A stretch of 36,898 bases of DNA from a bacterium (GTDB taxonomy: Bacteria; Actinomycetota; Acidimicrobiia; Spongiisociales; ZC4RG35), in the NCBI GenBank assembly GCA_024641285.1, contig JAHEDH010000018.1, forward strand, positions 1-36,898, read 5' to 3'. A model generated the notes under the pieces. It was not told where the DNA came from, did no database searches, and was given only the letters and a program-made list of their open reading frames with translations. A program made the translations under genes and the position numbers. Positions 22,829-31,829 of this stretch are shown piece after piece. Position 1 is the stretch's first letter. Every line of letters begins with the position of its first letter.

Positions 22829-23572
22829 GTGCGCATCTCTCGACTCGGACTGGTGATTCTCGCCTCGGCGCTCACGCTCGCCGCATGCGGAGACGTCGAG
22901 GAGACACCAATGGCTTTCGCAGCTCAGGAAGGAACCATGACATCCATGAACGGCATCAGCGTGTCCGGACGCGGAGAGGTCTTCGGGACCCCCGATACGC
23001 TCACGGTGACGATCGGGATATCCGTCGGCAGATCGACCGTGAGCGAGGCGGTCGACATCGCCGCCGGCCGCGCAACCGATCTCATCGATGCGCTGCAGAG
23101 TGCCGGCGTGGCCGAGGCGGACATCCAGACGAGCAACTACTCGATCTACCCCGAATACGACTATCGGGAGAACCAGACACCGCGAATCACCGGCTACCGG
23201 GTGGACAACACGCTCAACGTCAAGATCCGTGACCTCGACCGTGCCGGCGAGGTCCTCGATGCCGCGACGACCGCCGCCGGTGACGAGGTGCGAGTCAACG
23301 GCGTGTCGTTCATCCTCGAGGACAACGATGCACTGCTGGTCGCCGCCCGCGCCGCGGCGTGGGAAGACGCCAAGGCCAAAGCCGAGCAACTGGCCGACCT
23401 CGCAGGCGTGACCTTGGGGACGCCCGTGACGATCTCTGAGACCGTCGGGAGCGTGCCGGTGCCGCTCTATGCAAGGGCCGAGATGGCCGCAGGTGATGTC
23501 GCGACACCGATCCAGCCCGGACAGGAGACGGTGAGCGTCGACCTGATGGTGACATTTGCGATCGACACATAG
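22829..23572 (+). CDS. SIMPL-domain (DUF541) lipoprotein
   Basis: The protein has 247 residues. The start GTG 22829 follows AAGGAGG (22818-22824). A lipoprotein signal ends in LTLAAC (about residue 20). The SIMPL domain begins with ISVSGRGEVFGTPDTLTVTIGISV and includes DIQTSNYSIYPEYDYRENQTPRITGYRVDNTLNVKIRDL and a helix AWEDAKAKAEQLADLAGVTLGTP. That order is typical of the family. These secreted proteins are of unclear function; some have been linked to oxidative stress or to signalling scaffolds. The product should be anchored to the outer face of the membrane. Confidence 0.9.
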   Translation: MRISRLGLVILASALTLAACGDVEETPMAFAAQEGTMTSMNGISVSGRGEVFGTPDTLTVTIGISVGRSTVSEAVDIAAGRATDLIDALQSAGVAEADIQTSNYSIYPEYDYRENQTPRITGYRVDNTLNVKIRDLDRAGEVLDAATTAAGDEVRVNGVSFILEDNDALLVAARAAAWEDAKAKAEQLADLAGVTLGTPVTISETVGSVPVPLYARAEMAAGDVATPIQPGQETVSVDLMVTFAIDT

Positions 23573-23594
23573 CGGGATGAGCCTCGCGGTCGGA

Positions 23595-23638
23595 GGCTGA
23601 CAGCGAACGGGCCACCTGTGCCCGATGGACTGTCAGCC
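23595..23638. terminator. Bidirectional hairpin between convergent genes
   Basis: GGCTGACAG (23595-23603) pairs perfectly with CTGTCAGCC (23630-23638), and an inner CGGGC/GCCCG stem (23608-23612, 23620-23624) extends it. It lies between the ends of the SIMPL gene and the fatty-acid oxidation gene. No strong U-tract is seen. Confidence 0.6.
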
Positions 23639-23657
23639 GACGCGCATCCTCAGCGAA

Positions 23658-25820
23658 CTACGACCTGAAGGGCTCTCCGGACTCGGCGTGGGTGCGCAGA
23701 ATCTGCGCCGCCTCGAACCGGGATCCGTGGGTGTCCCGGAGCCGGTCGAGCCGAGCAACGATCTCGGCTGCCCCGACCTGGTCGACCCAGAAGAACGGAC
23801 CGCCCCGGAACGGCGGGAATCCGAGCCCGAACACGGCGCCGATGTCACCGTCCCTCGCAGAACGCAGAACCCCCTCTTCGAGACAGCGTGCCGCCTCGTT
23901 CACGAAGGCGAGCGTGATGCGCTCCTGGATCTCCTGTGCATCGAACTCGTGACGAGGGCCCAGACCGAGATCGGCATACACCGTCTCGTCGACCCCACCC
24001 CGCTCGCCGCCGGCGTCGTATGAGTAGAACCCGCGCCCGTTCTTGCGGCCCTTGCGACCCGATGCCTCGAGTCCGGCGATCCCGTCCGGGGCCGCCATCC
24101 GATCACCGAACGCATCGATCATGATCCGCCCGATCTTGGCCTGGACATCGAGACCGACCTCGTCCGCCAGCCGCATCGGCCCCACCGGCATCCCCCACTG
24201 CTCGATGGCGGCGTCGATCGCCTCGACCGTCGCCCCCTCGGCGAGCAGGTGGAAGGCCTCGACGCCATATGGACCGAGGACGCGACTCGTGTAGAAGCCG
24301 GGGCCGTCGTTGACGACGATCACCGTCTTGCCCTGGCGCTTGCCGAATGCCACCGCCGTAGCCAGCGCCCAGTCGGCAGTCTGCTCGGTGACGATCACCT
24401 CGAGCAGCGGCATCTTCTCCACCGGCGAGAAGTAGTGCATCCCGAGGATCGCCTCCGGACGGGAGGCACCCTCGGCGATCGAAGTGATCGGCAGCGAGGA
24501 GGTGTTCGAAGCGAACACGGTGCGATCCCCGGTCACCGCCTCGACCTCAGCGATGATCGAGCGTTTCAGGTCGAGGCTCTCGAAGACCGCTTCGATCACC
24601 AGATCGGTGTCGGCGAAACCGGTCCAATCCACCGAGCCGCTCACCGCCAGCATGACCTTCTCTCCCTCGAACGGCCGCATGTGGCGACGCTTGACGCCCG
24701 TGTCGACCACATTCCGGACGTAGGCCAGGGCTCGTCCCACGCCTGCGTGATCGACCTCCTTGATTCGCACCTGGGCGCCCGCCTTCAGGGCCGAGACGGC
24801 GGAGATCCCACCCCCCATCAGCCCGCCGCCGATCATCGCGACCCGCTTGACATCGATGGGCTCGGCATCGACCCATGTCTCATGATCGACGGACCGCTGA
24901 CCGAAGAAGATCGACCGCAACGCCGCCGATTCGGGCGAGACCACCAGCTCACCGAAGAACCTGGCTTCGGCGGCATACCCGGCGTCGGGGCCCTCCTCGA
25001 CGCCGATGCGAATCGCCTCGAGGGCGCGTTCCGGCGCGGGGTAGTTGCCCTTGGTCTGGGTGAGGAGCTTCTGACGGGCCTGCTTGAACAGGATGCTGCG
25101 GCCGATCGGATTGGTCTCGAGGGCCGCCTTCTGCAGCCCCGACGGGGACAGATCGAGGCCGGGGCTCTTACCATCGACCGACCCGACCGCCTTTCGGGCA
25201 CGGTCGACGGCGATCTCGGTGAGCATCTCCGTCGGGACGATCTCGTCGACCAGTCCGAGCGCCTTCGCCTTCTTCACACGCACGTTCTTGCCGGCCAGGA
25301 TCATGTCCAATGCGTTGGCGATTCCGATCACCTTGGGAAGGCGCTGGGTTCCTCCACCCGCCGGGATGACACCGAGCTGTGTCTCCGGCTGACCGAGCTG
25401 GGTGCGCGGTGAGTCGGTGGCGATGCGCATCGAGCAAGCCAAGGCGAGCTCGAGGCCACCACCCAGTGCGTTGCCGTCGATCGCAGCCACGACGGGCTTT
25501 CCGAGCCGGGTGCGGATGCGTTCGAGGCGGGCGAACAGCTCGTGTGTCGTCTTGATCGCCTCTTCGGCTGCGCTCGTTGTGGTGAGTTGGTCGAGGAACC
25601 GGATGTCGGCGCCGACCAGGAAGTCGCGCTTGGCGGAAGTGATGACGACCGCCCTGATGTCGGGATCGGTCTCGAGCCTGGTGAGAACCGTCTCGAAGTC
25701 ATCGATGAGCCTCGGGCCGAGGGTGTTCATCGCCTCGCCCTGGAGGTCCATCGTCACGACGGCCGTGTGGCGATCCATCCGGATCGAGAAGTGGGTCAGC
25801 GTGGTGGTCGTGGTCGTCAT
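23658..25820 (-). CDS. Fused enoyl-CoA hydratase/3-hydroxyacyl-CoA dehydrogenase (FadB/FadJ-like)
   Basis: The protein has 720 residues and combines two steps of beta-oxidation. Residues 1-190 form the crotonase domain, with AVVITSAKRDFLVGADIRFLDQL (oxyanion hole), AIDGNALGGGLELALAC and PETQLGVIPAGGGTQRLP. From about residue 320 comes the dehydrogenase, with the NAD motif MIGGGLMGGGISAV. Catalytic HYFSPVEKMPLLEVIVT, GFYTSRVLGPYGVEAFHLLAEG and a duplicated C-terminal domain follow. Length and order match FadJ-type alpha subunits. The start ATG 25820 lies 2 bp after the thiolase stop, so the pair forms one operon and probably one complex. A threonine run (TTTTTT) follows the first Met. Confidence 0.93.
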   Translation of the reverse strand: MTTTTTTLTHFSIRMDRHTAVVTMDLQGEAMNTLGPRLIDDFETVLTRLETDPDIRAVVITSAKRDFLVGADIRFLDQLTTTSAAEEAIKTTHELFARLERIRTRLGKPVVAAIDGNALGGGLELALACSMRIATDSPRTQLGQPETQLGVIPAGGGTQRLPKVIGIANALDMILAGKNVRVKKAKALGLVDEIVPTEMLTEIAVDRARKAVGSVDGKSPGLDLSPSGLQKAALETNPIGRSILFKQARQKLLTQTKGNYPAPERALEAIRIGVEEGPDAGYAAEARFFGELVVSPESAALRSIFFGQRSVDHETWVDAEPIDVKRVAMIGGGLMGGGISAVSALKAGAQVRIKEVDHAGVGRALAYVRNVVDTGVKRRHMRPFEGEKVMLAVSGSVDWTGFADTDLVIEAVFESLDLKRSIIAEVEAVTGDRTVFASNTSSLPITSIAEGASRPEAILGMHYFSPVEKMPLLEVIVTEQTADWALATAVAFGKRQGKTVIVVNDGPGFYTSRVLGPYGVEAFHLLAEGATVEAIDAAIEQWGMPVGPMRLADEVGLDVQAKIGRIMIDAFGDRMAAPDGIAGLEASGRKGRKNGRGFYSYDAGGERGGVDETVYADLGLGPRHEFDAQEIQERITLAFVNEAARCLEEGVLRSARDGDIGAVFGLGFPPFRGGPFFWVDQVGAAEIVARLDRLRDTHGSRFEAAQILRTHAESGEPFRS

Positions 25821-25822
25821 GT

Positions 25823-27121
25823 TCAGCGCTCCAGGATGACTGCGGCGCCGAGTCCGCCGGCGGCACATTGGGTGATGAGAGCGGTGCCGGCGTCCCGGCG
25901 AACCAACTCATTGGCCATGGTCAGTATCTGCCGGGCACCGGTCGCAGCGAATGGGTGTCCGAGGCTGATCGAACCTCCGTACAGGTTGAGCCGCCCGGGA
26001 TCGACCTCGCCGACCGCCGCATCGCGGCCGAGATGCTCCCTGGAGAATTCGTCGGAGGCGAAGGCGTCGAGCACCGAGAGCATCTGCGCGGCGAATGCCT
26101 CGTGGATGTCGACGACATCGATGTCGGCGAGTTGCATCCCGGCGCGGTCGAGGGCTTTCGGCGTGGCGAACACCGGGCCGATCAGGAGCTGCCAGTTGGG
26201 ATCGACCGCAGCGAAGCCCCACGACTTGAGGTAGGCCCGCGGGACGTAGCCGAGGCGATTTGCGGTCTGCTCCTCCATCAGCAGCAGGGCGGCGGCGCCA
26301 TCGGTGAGCGGAGAGGAGTTCCCTGCGGTCACCGTCCCGTAGGAACGATCGAACACCGGCCTGAGCGAGGCCAGCTTCTCCAACGACGTGTCCGCCCGAG
26401 GGATGTTGTCCCGGACGACGGTCGTTTGATACTTGGGCCCGACCGGGAACGGCATCACCTCGGAGTCGTATACGCCTTTCTCCCACGCCTCGACGGCCTT
26501 CTGATGCGATTCGAGCGTGTAGGCGTCCTGTGCCTCACGGGTGATGGCGTTCATCTTCGCCATCCTCTCGGCGCCGTCGCCCATCGACTCGCCGGTCGAC
26601 CGGTCGGCGATCGCCGGCGGCTGTGGCGTCAGGTCGGCAGGGCGGAGCGCAGCGAACGCCTTGGCACGAGATCCGAAGTCCTTGGCCTTCTGAGCGGCCT
26701 GCATCACCTCGACGAACTCGTCGGTGAAGAGAACTGGCGGACGGGAGAGCGAGTCGGCGCCGCCCGTGATCACGACATCGGCGTCCCCGGTGAGGATCGC
26801 CATCGCACCGTCGATGAACGACTGCGTTGATGTCGCGCAGGCCTTGGTCACCGAGTGGGCGTCTGTGGTGTCTGGGAGCGGCGAGGCCAGGACGATCTCG
26901 CGGGCGATGTTCGGCGAGTTCACGTCCTGGACGACAGAGCCGAACACGAGCCGGTCGATCTCGGTGGCCGGGACACGCGACCGATTCACGAGCTCGGTGA
27001 CGACGCGCGCACCGAGCTCGTAGGCCGAGACGCTCTTGAGGTCTGTTCCGGATTTCGCGAACGGCGTTCGGAGGCCGTCGACGATGGCGACTCGTCGATC
27101 TCGAGGGCTCGGGGTTGTCAT
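25823..27121 (-). CDS. Acetyl-CoA acyltransferase (3-ketoacyl-CoA thiolase, FadA/FadI-like)
   Basis: The protein has 432 residues. It performs the last step of beta-oxidation, cleaving 3-ketoacyl-CoA with CoA. Family marks are VDGLRTPFAKSGT, the nucleophile region VTKACATSTQSF with Cys95, and GNSSPLTDGAAALLLM. Near the C-terminus come VVDIHEAFAAQ, NLYGGSISLGHPFAATGAR (catalytic His) and ITQCAAGGLGAAVILE (second Cys). The start ATG 27121 follows GGAGGAGA. It is the first gene of a two-gene operon with the FadB/FadJ-like subunit. The slightly long length and motif set fit FadI-type thiolases. Confidence 0.93.
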   Translation of the reverse strand: MTTPSPRDRRVAIVDGLRTPFAKSGTDLKSVSAYELGARVVTELVNRSRVPATEIDRLVFGSVVQDVNSPNIAREIVLASPLPDTTDAHSVTKACATSTQSFIDGAMAILTGDADVVITGGADSLSRPPVLFTDEFVEVMQAAQKAKDFGSRAKAFAALRPADLTPQPPAIADRSTGESMGDGAERMAKMNAITREAQDAYTLESHQKAVEAWEKGVYDSEVMPFPVGPKYQTTVVRDNIPRADTSLEKLASLRPVFDRSYGTVTAGNSSPLTDGAAALLLMEEQTANRLGYVPRAYLKSWGFAAVDPNWQLLIGPVFATPKALDRAGMQLADIDVVDIHEAFAAQMLSVLDAFASDEFSREHLGRDAAVGEVDPGRLNLYGGSISLGHPFAATGARQILTMANELVRRDAGTALITQCAAGGLGAAVILER

Positions 27122-27203
27122 GGATCTCCTCCAGAATCTGAGCGGTGATTCAAATTGTATCTGGCGCACCGACGGGCCGCGCACCGTGCCCTCATGGCCG
27201 CTG

Positions 27204-27605
27204 ATGTCCGATGTCCGCCACCGCGCCGGCATCGTCGTGAGCGGTCAGGCGTCACCTCAGGCCGCTCGAGCGACCAGCGCTTTCCCGATGGCACCCTCGG
27301 GCTCCAGTTCCCGATCTTCGAGTTCCTCAGCGTAGACCTGACCGGATTCCACCCAGGACCGATCAACGTGCGCGTCGACACACCGATCACACTCGGCGAA
27401 CCGTCGCATCTGTTCCGAGTCGTTCGCTGGCATCCCGACGTCCCCATTGAGGATTTCTCGCTGTGGCATGTTCGCCTGCGACATCGCGGCGTCGATTGGC
27501 CCGCCATGGTCTACCTGCAACATCCGGAGACGAAGCCGGAGCACTACCAAGCCGGAGAACGTCATCGAGCTCATCGCACCCTTCATCGCCGAACTGCGAC
27601 CATGA
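27204..27605 (+). pseudogene. Frameshifted remnant of an uncharacterised protein gene
   Basis: From about 27281 the frame reads protein-like: LQFPIFEFLSVDLTGFHPG, PINVRVDTPITLGEPSHLFR, VVRWHPDVPIEDFSLWHVRL and MVYLQHPETKPEHY. At about 27548 one extra base shifts it, and the natural end PENVIELIAPFIAELRP followed by TGA 27603-27605 is in the next frame. A possible N-terminus (MSDVRHRAGIVVSGQ from ATG 27204) is in that same second frame, which would mean two compensating indels. The segment recalls an uncharacterised beta-rich family with an HPETKPEH motif, from memory only. Decay or an assembly error are both possible. Confidence 0.45.
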
Positions 27606-27871
27606 GATGCAGTAGAGATCACCGGTGTTCGACCCGCCTGACGCGGCGTAATCCCGCCACCGCAGGGAACGCAGTCATAAGATCAGTCCTCCGATGACTC
27701 CTGGCTGGGTGGTCCCCTATCGATCAGATCCGAACGTGCGGTCGGCCGCGCACGGCCCTCGAGGCACTAGTTCGTTCGACAGCGGCGGATCTGACCCCCA
27801 GAAATCGCTCAAGTCGCGCCCCAATCCGGTCGATGGATGCTCCGAGAGACATCTAGCCAGGGAAGATCATC
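27606..27871. other. Gene-poor stretch upstream of the secreted-peptide gene
   Basis: I see no credible frame, RNA gene or known riboswitch here. A small GC inverted repeat (GGCCGCGCACGGCC, about 27748-27761) is the only structure I noticed. Together with the remnant it makes a 750-bp gap, the largest in the window, between the thiolase gene and the secreted-peptide gene. Confidence 0.5.
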
Positions 27872-28069
27872 ATGAAGAAGCGCGGACTCAGCCTCGATGG
27901 CGCAAAACGTCGTCGGTCATCACTCATCGTTGCGGTCGTCATCTCCGTGATGACACTCGCAGCCCCGGCGAGCGCCTGGAACGGGCAACGCGTATCGGTC
28001 GACGATGCGCCGACCGTCACCCATGTCTCCACCAGCAGCTACACGACTCTTGGCCGTTCCTGGTCCTGA
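27872..28069 (+). CDS. Small secreted peptide of unknown function
   Basis: The precursor has 65 residues. The start ATG 27872 follows AGGGAAG with 6-base spacing. A clear signal peptide has a basic n-region (KKRGLSLDGAKRRRSS), a hydrophobic core (LIVAVVISVMTLAA) and a PASA cleavage site after about residue 35. That would leave a mature peptide of about 30 residues starting WNGQRVSVDD and ending GRSWS, rich in Ser, Thr and Val and without cysteine. The gene ends 31 bp before the chosen start of a membrane histidine kinase gene, so both are probably co-transcribed. I do not recognise a family. A role as ligand of that kinase is speculation from position. Confidence 0.6.
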   Translation: MKKRGLSLDGAKRRRSSLIVAVVISVMTLAAPASAWNGQRVSVDDAPTVTHVSTSSYTTLGRSWS

Positions 28070-28100
28070 GTCGCCGGACATCTCGATCCGGAGCCCGGCG

Positions 28101-29945
28101 GTGATCCGCAGGCTCCAACGCATAAGCCCCGTCTGGTTTCTCAGCGGGGCTCTTGCTGTGGTGGCGATCGCCATCATCCCCTTCGCCGTCGAATTCGATG
28201 CACCGACCGCCTCGCCGCGGCTGGCATGGCCGATCGTCGCGCTCGGGTTCTACCTGGCCGAGATCGCCGTCCTCCACCTCAGATTCCGGAGGGACGCCCA
28301 GAGCTTCTCGATGAGCGAGATCGCCATCACGGTGGGGCTCTTCTTCGCCACCCCCACGGCGATGCTGATCGGGCAGTTCGTCGGCAACGCCGTCGCACTG
28401 ATCGCCAACCGCCGCCAGCCTCCGGTGAAGCTCGTCTTCAACCTGGCGCAATTCACCGTTCAAGTCGGCGCCGCGATCATCGCCTTCCACGTCGTGCTCG
28501 GCGACGGCGACCCGTTCGCCCCTCGGGGATGGCTCGCTGCGCTCGCCGGGAACCTCGCTGCATTCGCGGTCTCGGATGCCTCGGTCAACGCTGCCATCAG
28601 GATGGCGGGAGGCTCACTCTCACGGAGCGAAGCGTGGACCGTGCGCTGGCTCACCACCGGCGCGGCCTTCATGAACACCATCCTCGGGGTCGTGATCGTG
28701 CTCGTCTGGTCCACCCAGCCCGCCGCAGCGATTCTCGCCCTCGCCCCGCCGGTCATGTTGTATCTCGCCTATCTGGCGTACACGCTGCAACGAGCCCAGC
28801 AGGCCAGGGTCGAAGCGCTCCAGACGACGGCCCAGGCACTGCTGCGCGCCCACACGCTGACCGACGTCGCCGGCGTGGCATCCGAGCAGGCGCGGAGCAT
28901 GTTCGAGGCAGAGCTCGCCGAGGTCGCCATCTTTGCGTCGGAGGAGCGCGACGGGCTCCGCGGGCACTCCGTCGCAGGCGGCGACATCGAGGTGTATCGC
29001 GAAGGCGGGCCCGCCGGGAAGGTACGCACCGGTGAAGCACTCCTCCTGAAGGGCTCGAGCCTCCACCCCTACCTCAACGACGGAACGGTGATCCCGAACA
29101 CCGGAATGGTCGCTTCGATCGACGGCGAGGACGGCCCCGTCGGTTACGTCGTCGTGGTCAACCCGCTGTCGGACGTCGCCAGCTTCGACGCATCCGACCT
29201 CAGCCTGTTGGAGACCTTGGCGGGACAGGTCGGCCCGATCATCGAGAACGAGCGCCTCGGCGGCGAGGTCGCAGCGTTGTCACAGGTCGTCGAATCCCGC
29301 AACGAGGTGCTCGCAGCGGTCAGCCACGAGGTCCGGAGCCCGTTGTCCACCGTCGTGTCCGCAGCCGCGACCCTCGAGGGCCGGATGGCCGATCTCAGCC
29401 CGGAGAACCGTAGGGTCCTGGTCGACCTGATCCGCAAGAACAGCCAGGAGCTCACCGAGATCGTCGACGACCTGCTCGTCGCCGCTCGCGGCGACTCCGC
29501 CACGGAGTCGATCGAGACGCACCCTCTCGATCCCGCGTCAGAGGTGGCGGCGCTCGTAGCGACGCTCGAGGACCTCCCGGGCGAGACGGCGGTGAAGGGA
29601 AACGCCAGCCTCGCCATGGCCGATCCGACCCGGTTCCGCCAGATCATGCGCAACCTGCTGACGAACGCCACCCGCTATGGCGGTCCGACGATCTGGGTCG
29701 AACTGGAGGACGGGCCCGCCTCGGTGGCGATCTCGGTGTGCGACGACGGGGACGGCGTGCCCGACGACCTGTCGAAGAAGATCTTCGAGCCCTACGTCTC
29801 GGCACACGCCAAGCGGGACCAGCCGCAGGCGCTCGGGCTCGGGTTGGCGATCTCACGCCGCCTCGCCCGGTTGATGTCCGGCGACGTCACCTACCAGCGG
29901 ACCGACGGCGTCACGAGATTCACGCTGACGCTCGCCAAGGCCTGA
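28101..29945 (+). CDS. Orphan membrane sensor histidine kinase
   Basis: The protein has about 614 residues. The N-terminal part holds about seven or eight hydrophobic helices (to about residue 225), including FLSGALAVVAIAIIPFAV and WPIVALGFYLAEIAVLHL. A GAF-like sensor domain follows (about 250-385; MVASIDGEDGPVGYVVVVNPLSD). The kinase core has the H-box AAVSHEVRSPLSTVVSAA with phospho-acceptor His409. ATP-binding boxes are RNLLTNATRYGG, DDGDGVPDDL and GLGLAISRRLARLMSG. It would autophosphorylate and pass phosphate to a response regulator, but no regulator gene is adjacent. GTG 28101 was chosen for its GGAG 7 bases upstream; ATG 28005 would overlap the secreted-peptide gene and add a poorly ordered tail. 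Confidence 0.85.
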   Translation: MIRRLQRISPVWFLSGALAVVAIAIIPFAVEFDAPTASPRLAWPIVALGFYLAEIAVLHLRFRRDAQSFSMSEIAITVGLFFATPTAMLIGQFVGNAVALIANRRQPPVKLVFNLAQFTVQVGAAIIAFHVVLGDGDPFAPRGWLAALAGNLAAFAVSDASVNAAIRMAGGSLSRSEAWTVRWLTTGAAFMNTILGVVIVLVWSTQPAAAILALAPPVMLYLAYLAYTLQRAQQARVEALQTTAQALLRAHTLTDVAGVASEQARSMFEAELAEVAIFASEERDGLRGHSVAGGDIEVYREGGPAGKVRTGEALLLKGSSLHPYLNDGTVIPNTGMVASIDGEDGPVGYVVVVNPLSDVASFDASDLSLLETLAGQVGPIIENERLGGEVAALSQVVESRNEVLAAVSHEVRSPLSTVVSAAATLEGRMADLSPENRRVLVDLIRKNSQELTEIVDDLLVAARGDSATESIETHPLDPASEVAALVATLEDLPGETAVKGNASLAMADPTRFRQIMRNLLTNATRYGGPTIWVELEDGPASVAISVCDDGDGVPDDLSKKIFEPYVSAHAKRDQPQALGLGLAISRRLARLMSGDVTYQRTDGVTRFTLTLAKA

Positions 29946-29959
29946 ATCGCCGGCCGGGC

Positions 29960-30394
29960 TCACCTCAACGGCTGGAAGATCCCTCCGATGATCTCACCCT
30001 CGAGGTAGACCACCTGGTCGGTCCAACTCACGCCGGACTCGGAGTTCAGAGCGAGGTCCACGTCGAAGTCGCCGACGGGGAGAGAAGCCCCGCCGCACTG
30101 GGGCGGGAACGACTCCAGCAGCAGTTCGCAGATCCGTGCACCGGCGGAATCGACGAAGAAGAAGCCGCGCACCTCGAAGGGGCCGTCGATGCCCTGCGTC
30201 ACCGCATCGGCGACCGACACCCCGCGCTCGGGCTCGACTGCAGGCAGGTCGGTTTCGGAGGCAACCGTGTCCTCGCAGTCCGGCGCCTCGGCGAGACAGG
30301 CGCCGGCTGCGTCGGGCTCTGGATCGGTGTCCGCGGTCGTGCACGCGCCGAGTACCAGAGATGCGAGTGCGAAGATCAAGAATGCTCGTTTCAT
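29960..30394 (-). CDS. Small lipoprotein of unknown function
   Basis: The protein has 144 residues. The start ATG 30394 gives a lipoprotein signal (MKRAFLIFALASLVLGAC). The mature part is acidic and begins with TTADTDPEPDAAG. It contains cysteines in GACLAEAPDCEDT, ARICELLLESFPPQCGG and a compact beta-rich domain (FEVRGFFFVDSAG, VVYLEGEIIGGIF). Four cysteines besides the lipidated one suggest disulphides. I do not recognise the family. It is convergent with the histidine kinase gene (14-bp gap) and lies 44 bp downstream of the thioesterase-like gene on the same strand. Confidence 0.75.
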   Translation of the reverse strand: MKRAFLIFALASLVLGACTTADTDPEPDAAGACLAEAPDCEDTVASETDLPAVEPERGVSVADAVTQGIDGPFEVRGFFFVDSAGARICELLLESFPPQCGGASLPVGDFDVDLALNSESGVSWTDQVVYLEGEIIGGIFQPLR

Positions 30395-30438
30395 GCCCGC
30401 CGACGATACGAGGTCTGGTGGCTCGATCGAAGAGCCCG

Positions 30439-31218
30439 TCACTTCGGTCGCCGGAGCACCACGCTCTGCATGGCGCGACCAACCGATCCCGTGTCGTCGA
30501 ACAACTCGGCATCGGCGCGCCCGATGCCGTTCGGCTCCCAGAATGACACGGCATGGGAGCCGATCCAGGACCCGTGTGGCGGCCGGTGCAGCGACACCAC
30601 CAGATCGGCGTTGACGAACGCCATGTCGTCGGTGCTCGCGTGATAGCTGATGCCATTGCCACAATCGGCGAGCGGGCACAGCATCTGGAACGGCGAAGGC
30701 TCCTCGTCGGCGAGCAAAGGGACCTTCGCCTCCGCCCACATGAACGTCTCGCCGCCGGCGCCATACGAGAGCCCGGGAACGTAGCGGACGTTCAGGGAAT
30801 CGGCGAAGCTCGCCAGGCCGTGCGTCGGGCTGATCGGAAACGGGCCCGGAACGGCGTCGGCCGGCCCGGTGAACTCCACGTGATGCGAGGGGACGGGGCC
30901 GATGTCGGCTTCGGCCAGGTGCAACCCGCGAGCAATGGCATACGATCGATCGTCGTCATGAAGCTCGATCGAGGTGGTGGTCACAGTACGACCCGTCCGG
31001 GAGATGGTCGCCCCGATGCGAAAGCCGCTCATCGGGATCGGGCGTGTGATCTCGACCAACAGCCGGATCAACGGTTTGTCGCCCACCAACAGCTCGGAAG
31101 CCCGCGCCATCAGGCCGGTCGGCGGACCGGCGTGGCAGGCATCGGCGTCCCACGGTCCCCGGGTGTACGCAGACGGGTGAAAGGTGCCGTCGTGGGAGAC
31201 GGTGAAATAGGCATCCAT
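30439..31218 (-). CDS. Acyl-CoA thioesterase-like double hotdog protein
   Basis: The protein has 259 residues and fits the TesB-like thioesterase family with two fused hotdog folds. GPWDADACHAGPPTGLMARASEL is the first-half substrate loop, followed by RLLVEITRPIPMSGFRIGATISRTGRTV. The second half holds GNGISYHASTDDMAFVNADLVVSLHRPPHGSWIGSHAVSFWEPNGIGRADAELFDDTG, a common TesB-type C-terminal pattern. It would hydrolyse acyl-CoA in the cytosol. The start ATG 31218 was chosen because the conserved part begins soon after; the open frame further upstream is not protein-like. It is divergent from the LemA gene, whose start is 44 bp away. Confidence 0.8.
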   Translation of the reverse strand: MDAYFTVSHDGTFHPSAYTRGPWDADACHAGPPTGLMARASELLVGDKPLIRLLVEITRPIPMSGFRIGATISRTGRTVTTTSIELHDDDRSYAIARGLHLAEADIGPVPSHHVEFTGPADAVPGPFPISPTHGLASFADSLNVRYVPGLSYGAGGETFMWAEAKVPLLADEEPSPFQMLCPLADCGNGISYHASTDDMAFVNADLVVSLHRPPHGSWIGSHAVSFWEPNGIGRADAELFDDTGSVGRAMQSVVLRRPK

Positions 31219-31262
31219 CGGCCCGAGTATGCCGCGGCAGTCACGGACCGTTCGCGCTTCGT

Positions 31263-31829
31263 ATGATGGATCACATGGAATGGTTCTTGCTCGCACTGCT
31301 CGTCATCGTCGTCGCCCTCGTGGGGTGGTTCTTCCTCACCTACAACAATCTCGTCAAGTCACGGAATCGATCCGAGAACGCCTGGGGACAGGTCGATGTC
31401 CAACTGCAACGGAGATACGACCTCATCCCAAACCTCGTCGAGACCGTCAAGGGCTACGCCAGCCATGAGAAGGAGACCTTCGAACGGGTCATCGCAGCGC
31501 GCAACCAGGCGCAGGCCGCCAGCGGCCCGGCCGAGGCTGCGCAGGCAGACAACATCCTCACCGGGGCGCTCCGACAGTTGTTCGCCCTCGCCGAGGCGTA
31601 CCCGGAACTGAAGGCGTCGACCAACTTCAGCCAACTGCAGGACTCGCTGTCCGACACCGAGAACAAGGTCTCGGTCAGCCGTCAGATCTACAACGACACG
31701 GTCCTCACCTACAACAACCGCGTTCAGACCGTCCCGTCGAACATCGTGGCGAATCTCGCCAACTTCAAGATCCGCGAGTACTTCGATGCACCCGAGGCGG
31801 CCGACGAGGCGCCAAAGGTCGAATTCTGA
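31263..31829 (+). CDS. lemA: LemA-family membrane protein
   Basis: The protein has 188 residues. A single N-terminal membrane helix (WFLLALLVIVVALVGWFFL) is followed by the LemA helical bundle. Its marks are YNNLVKSRNRSENAWGQVDVQLQRRYDLIPNLVETVKGYASHEKETFERVIAARN, LFALAEAYPELKASTNFSQLQDSLSDTENKVSVSRQIYNDTVLTYNN and FPSN-like QTVPSNIVANLANFKIREYF. The family is widespread and of unclear biochemical role, often paired with DUF2207 or TPM-domain proteins, as here. The start is ATG 31263, with ATG 31275 an alternative close to the membrane helix. Its stop overlaps a CTG that seems to start the DUF2207 gene. Confidence 0.93.
   Translation: MMDHMEWFLLALLVIVVALVGWFFLTYNNLVKSRNRSENAWGQVDVQLQRRYDLIPNLVETVKGYASHEKETFERVIAARNQAQAASGPAEAAQADNILTGALRQLFALAEAYPELKASTNFSQLQDSLSDTENKVSVSRQIYNDTVLTYNNRVQTVPSNIVANLANFKIREYFDAPEAADEAPKVEF

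Noticed and set aside
27155-27697. Intact 180-residue gene in the thiolase-peptide gap
   Set aside because: Only the middle is protein-like. The beginning and end of this frame are Arg-rich noise, and the natural C-terminus is in another frame.
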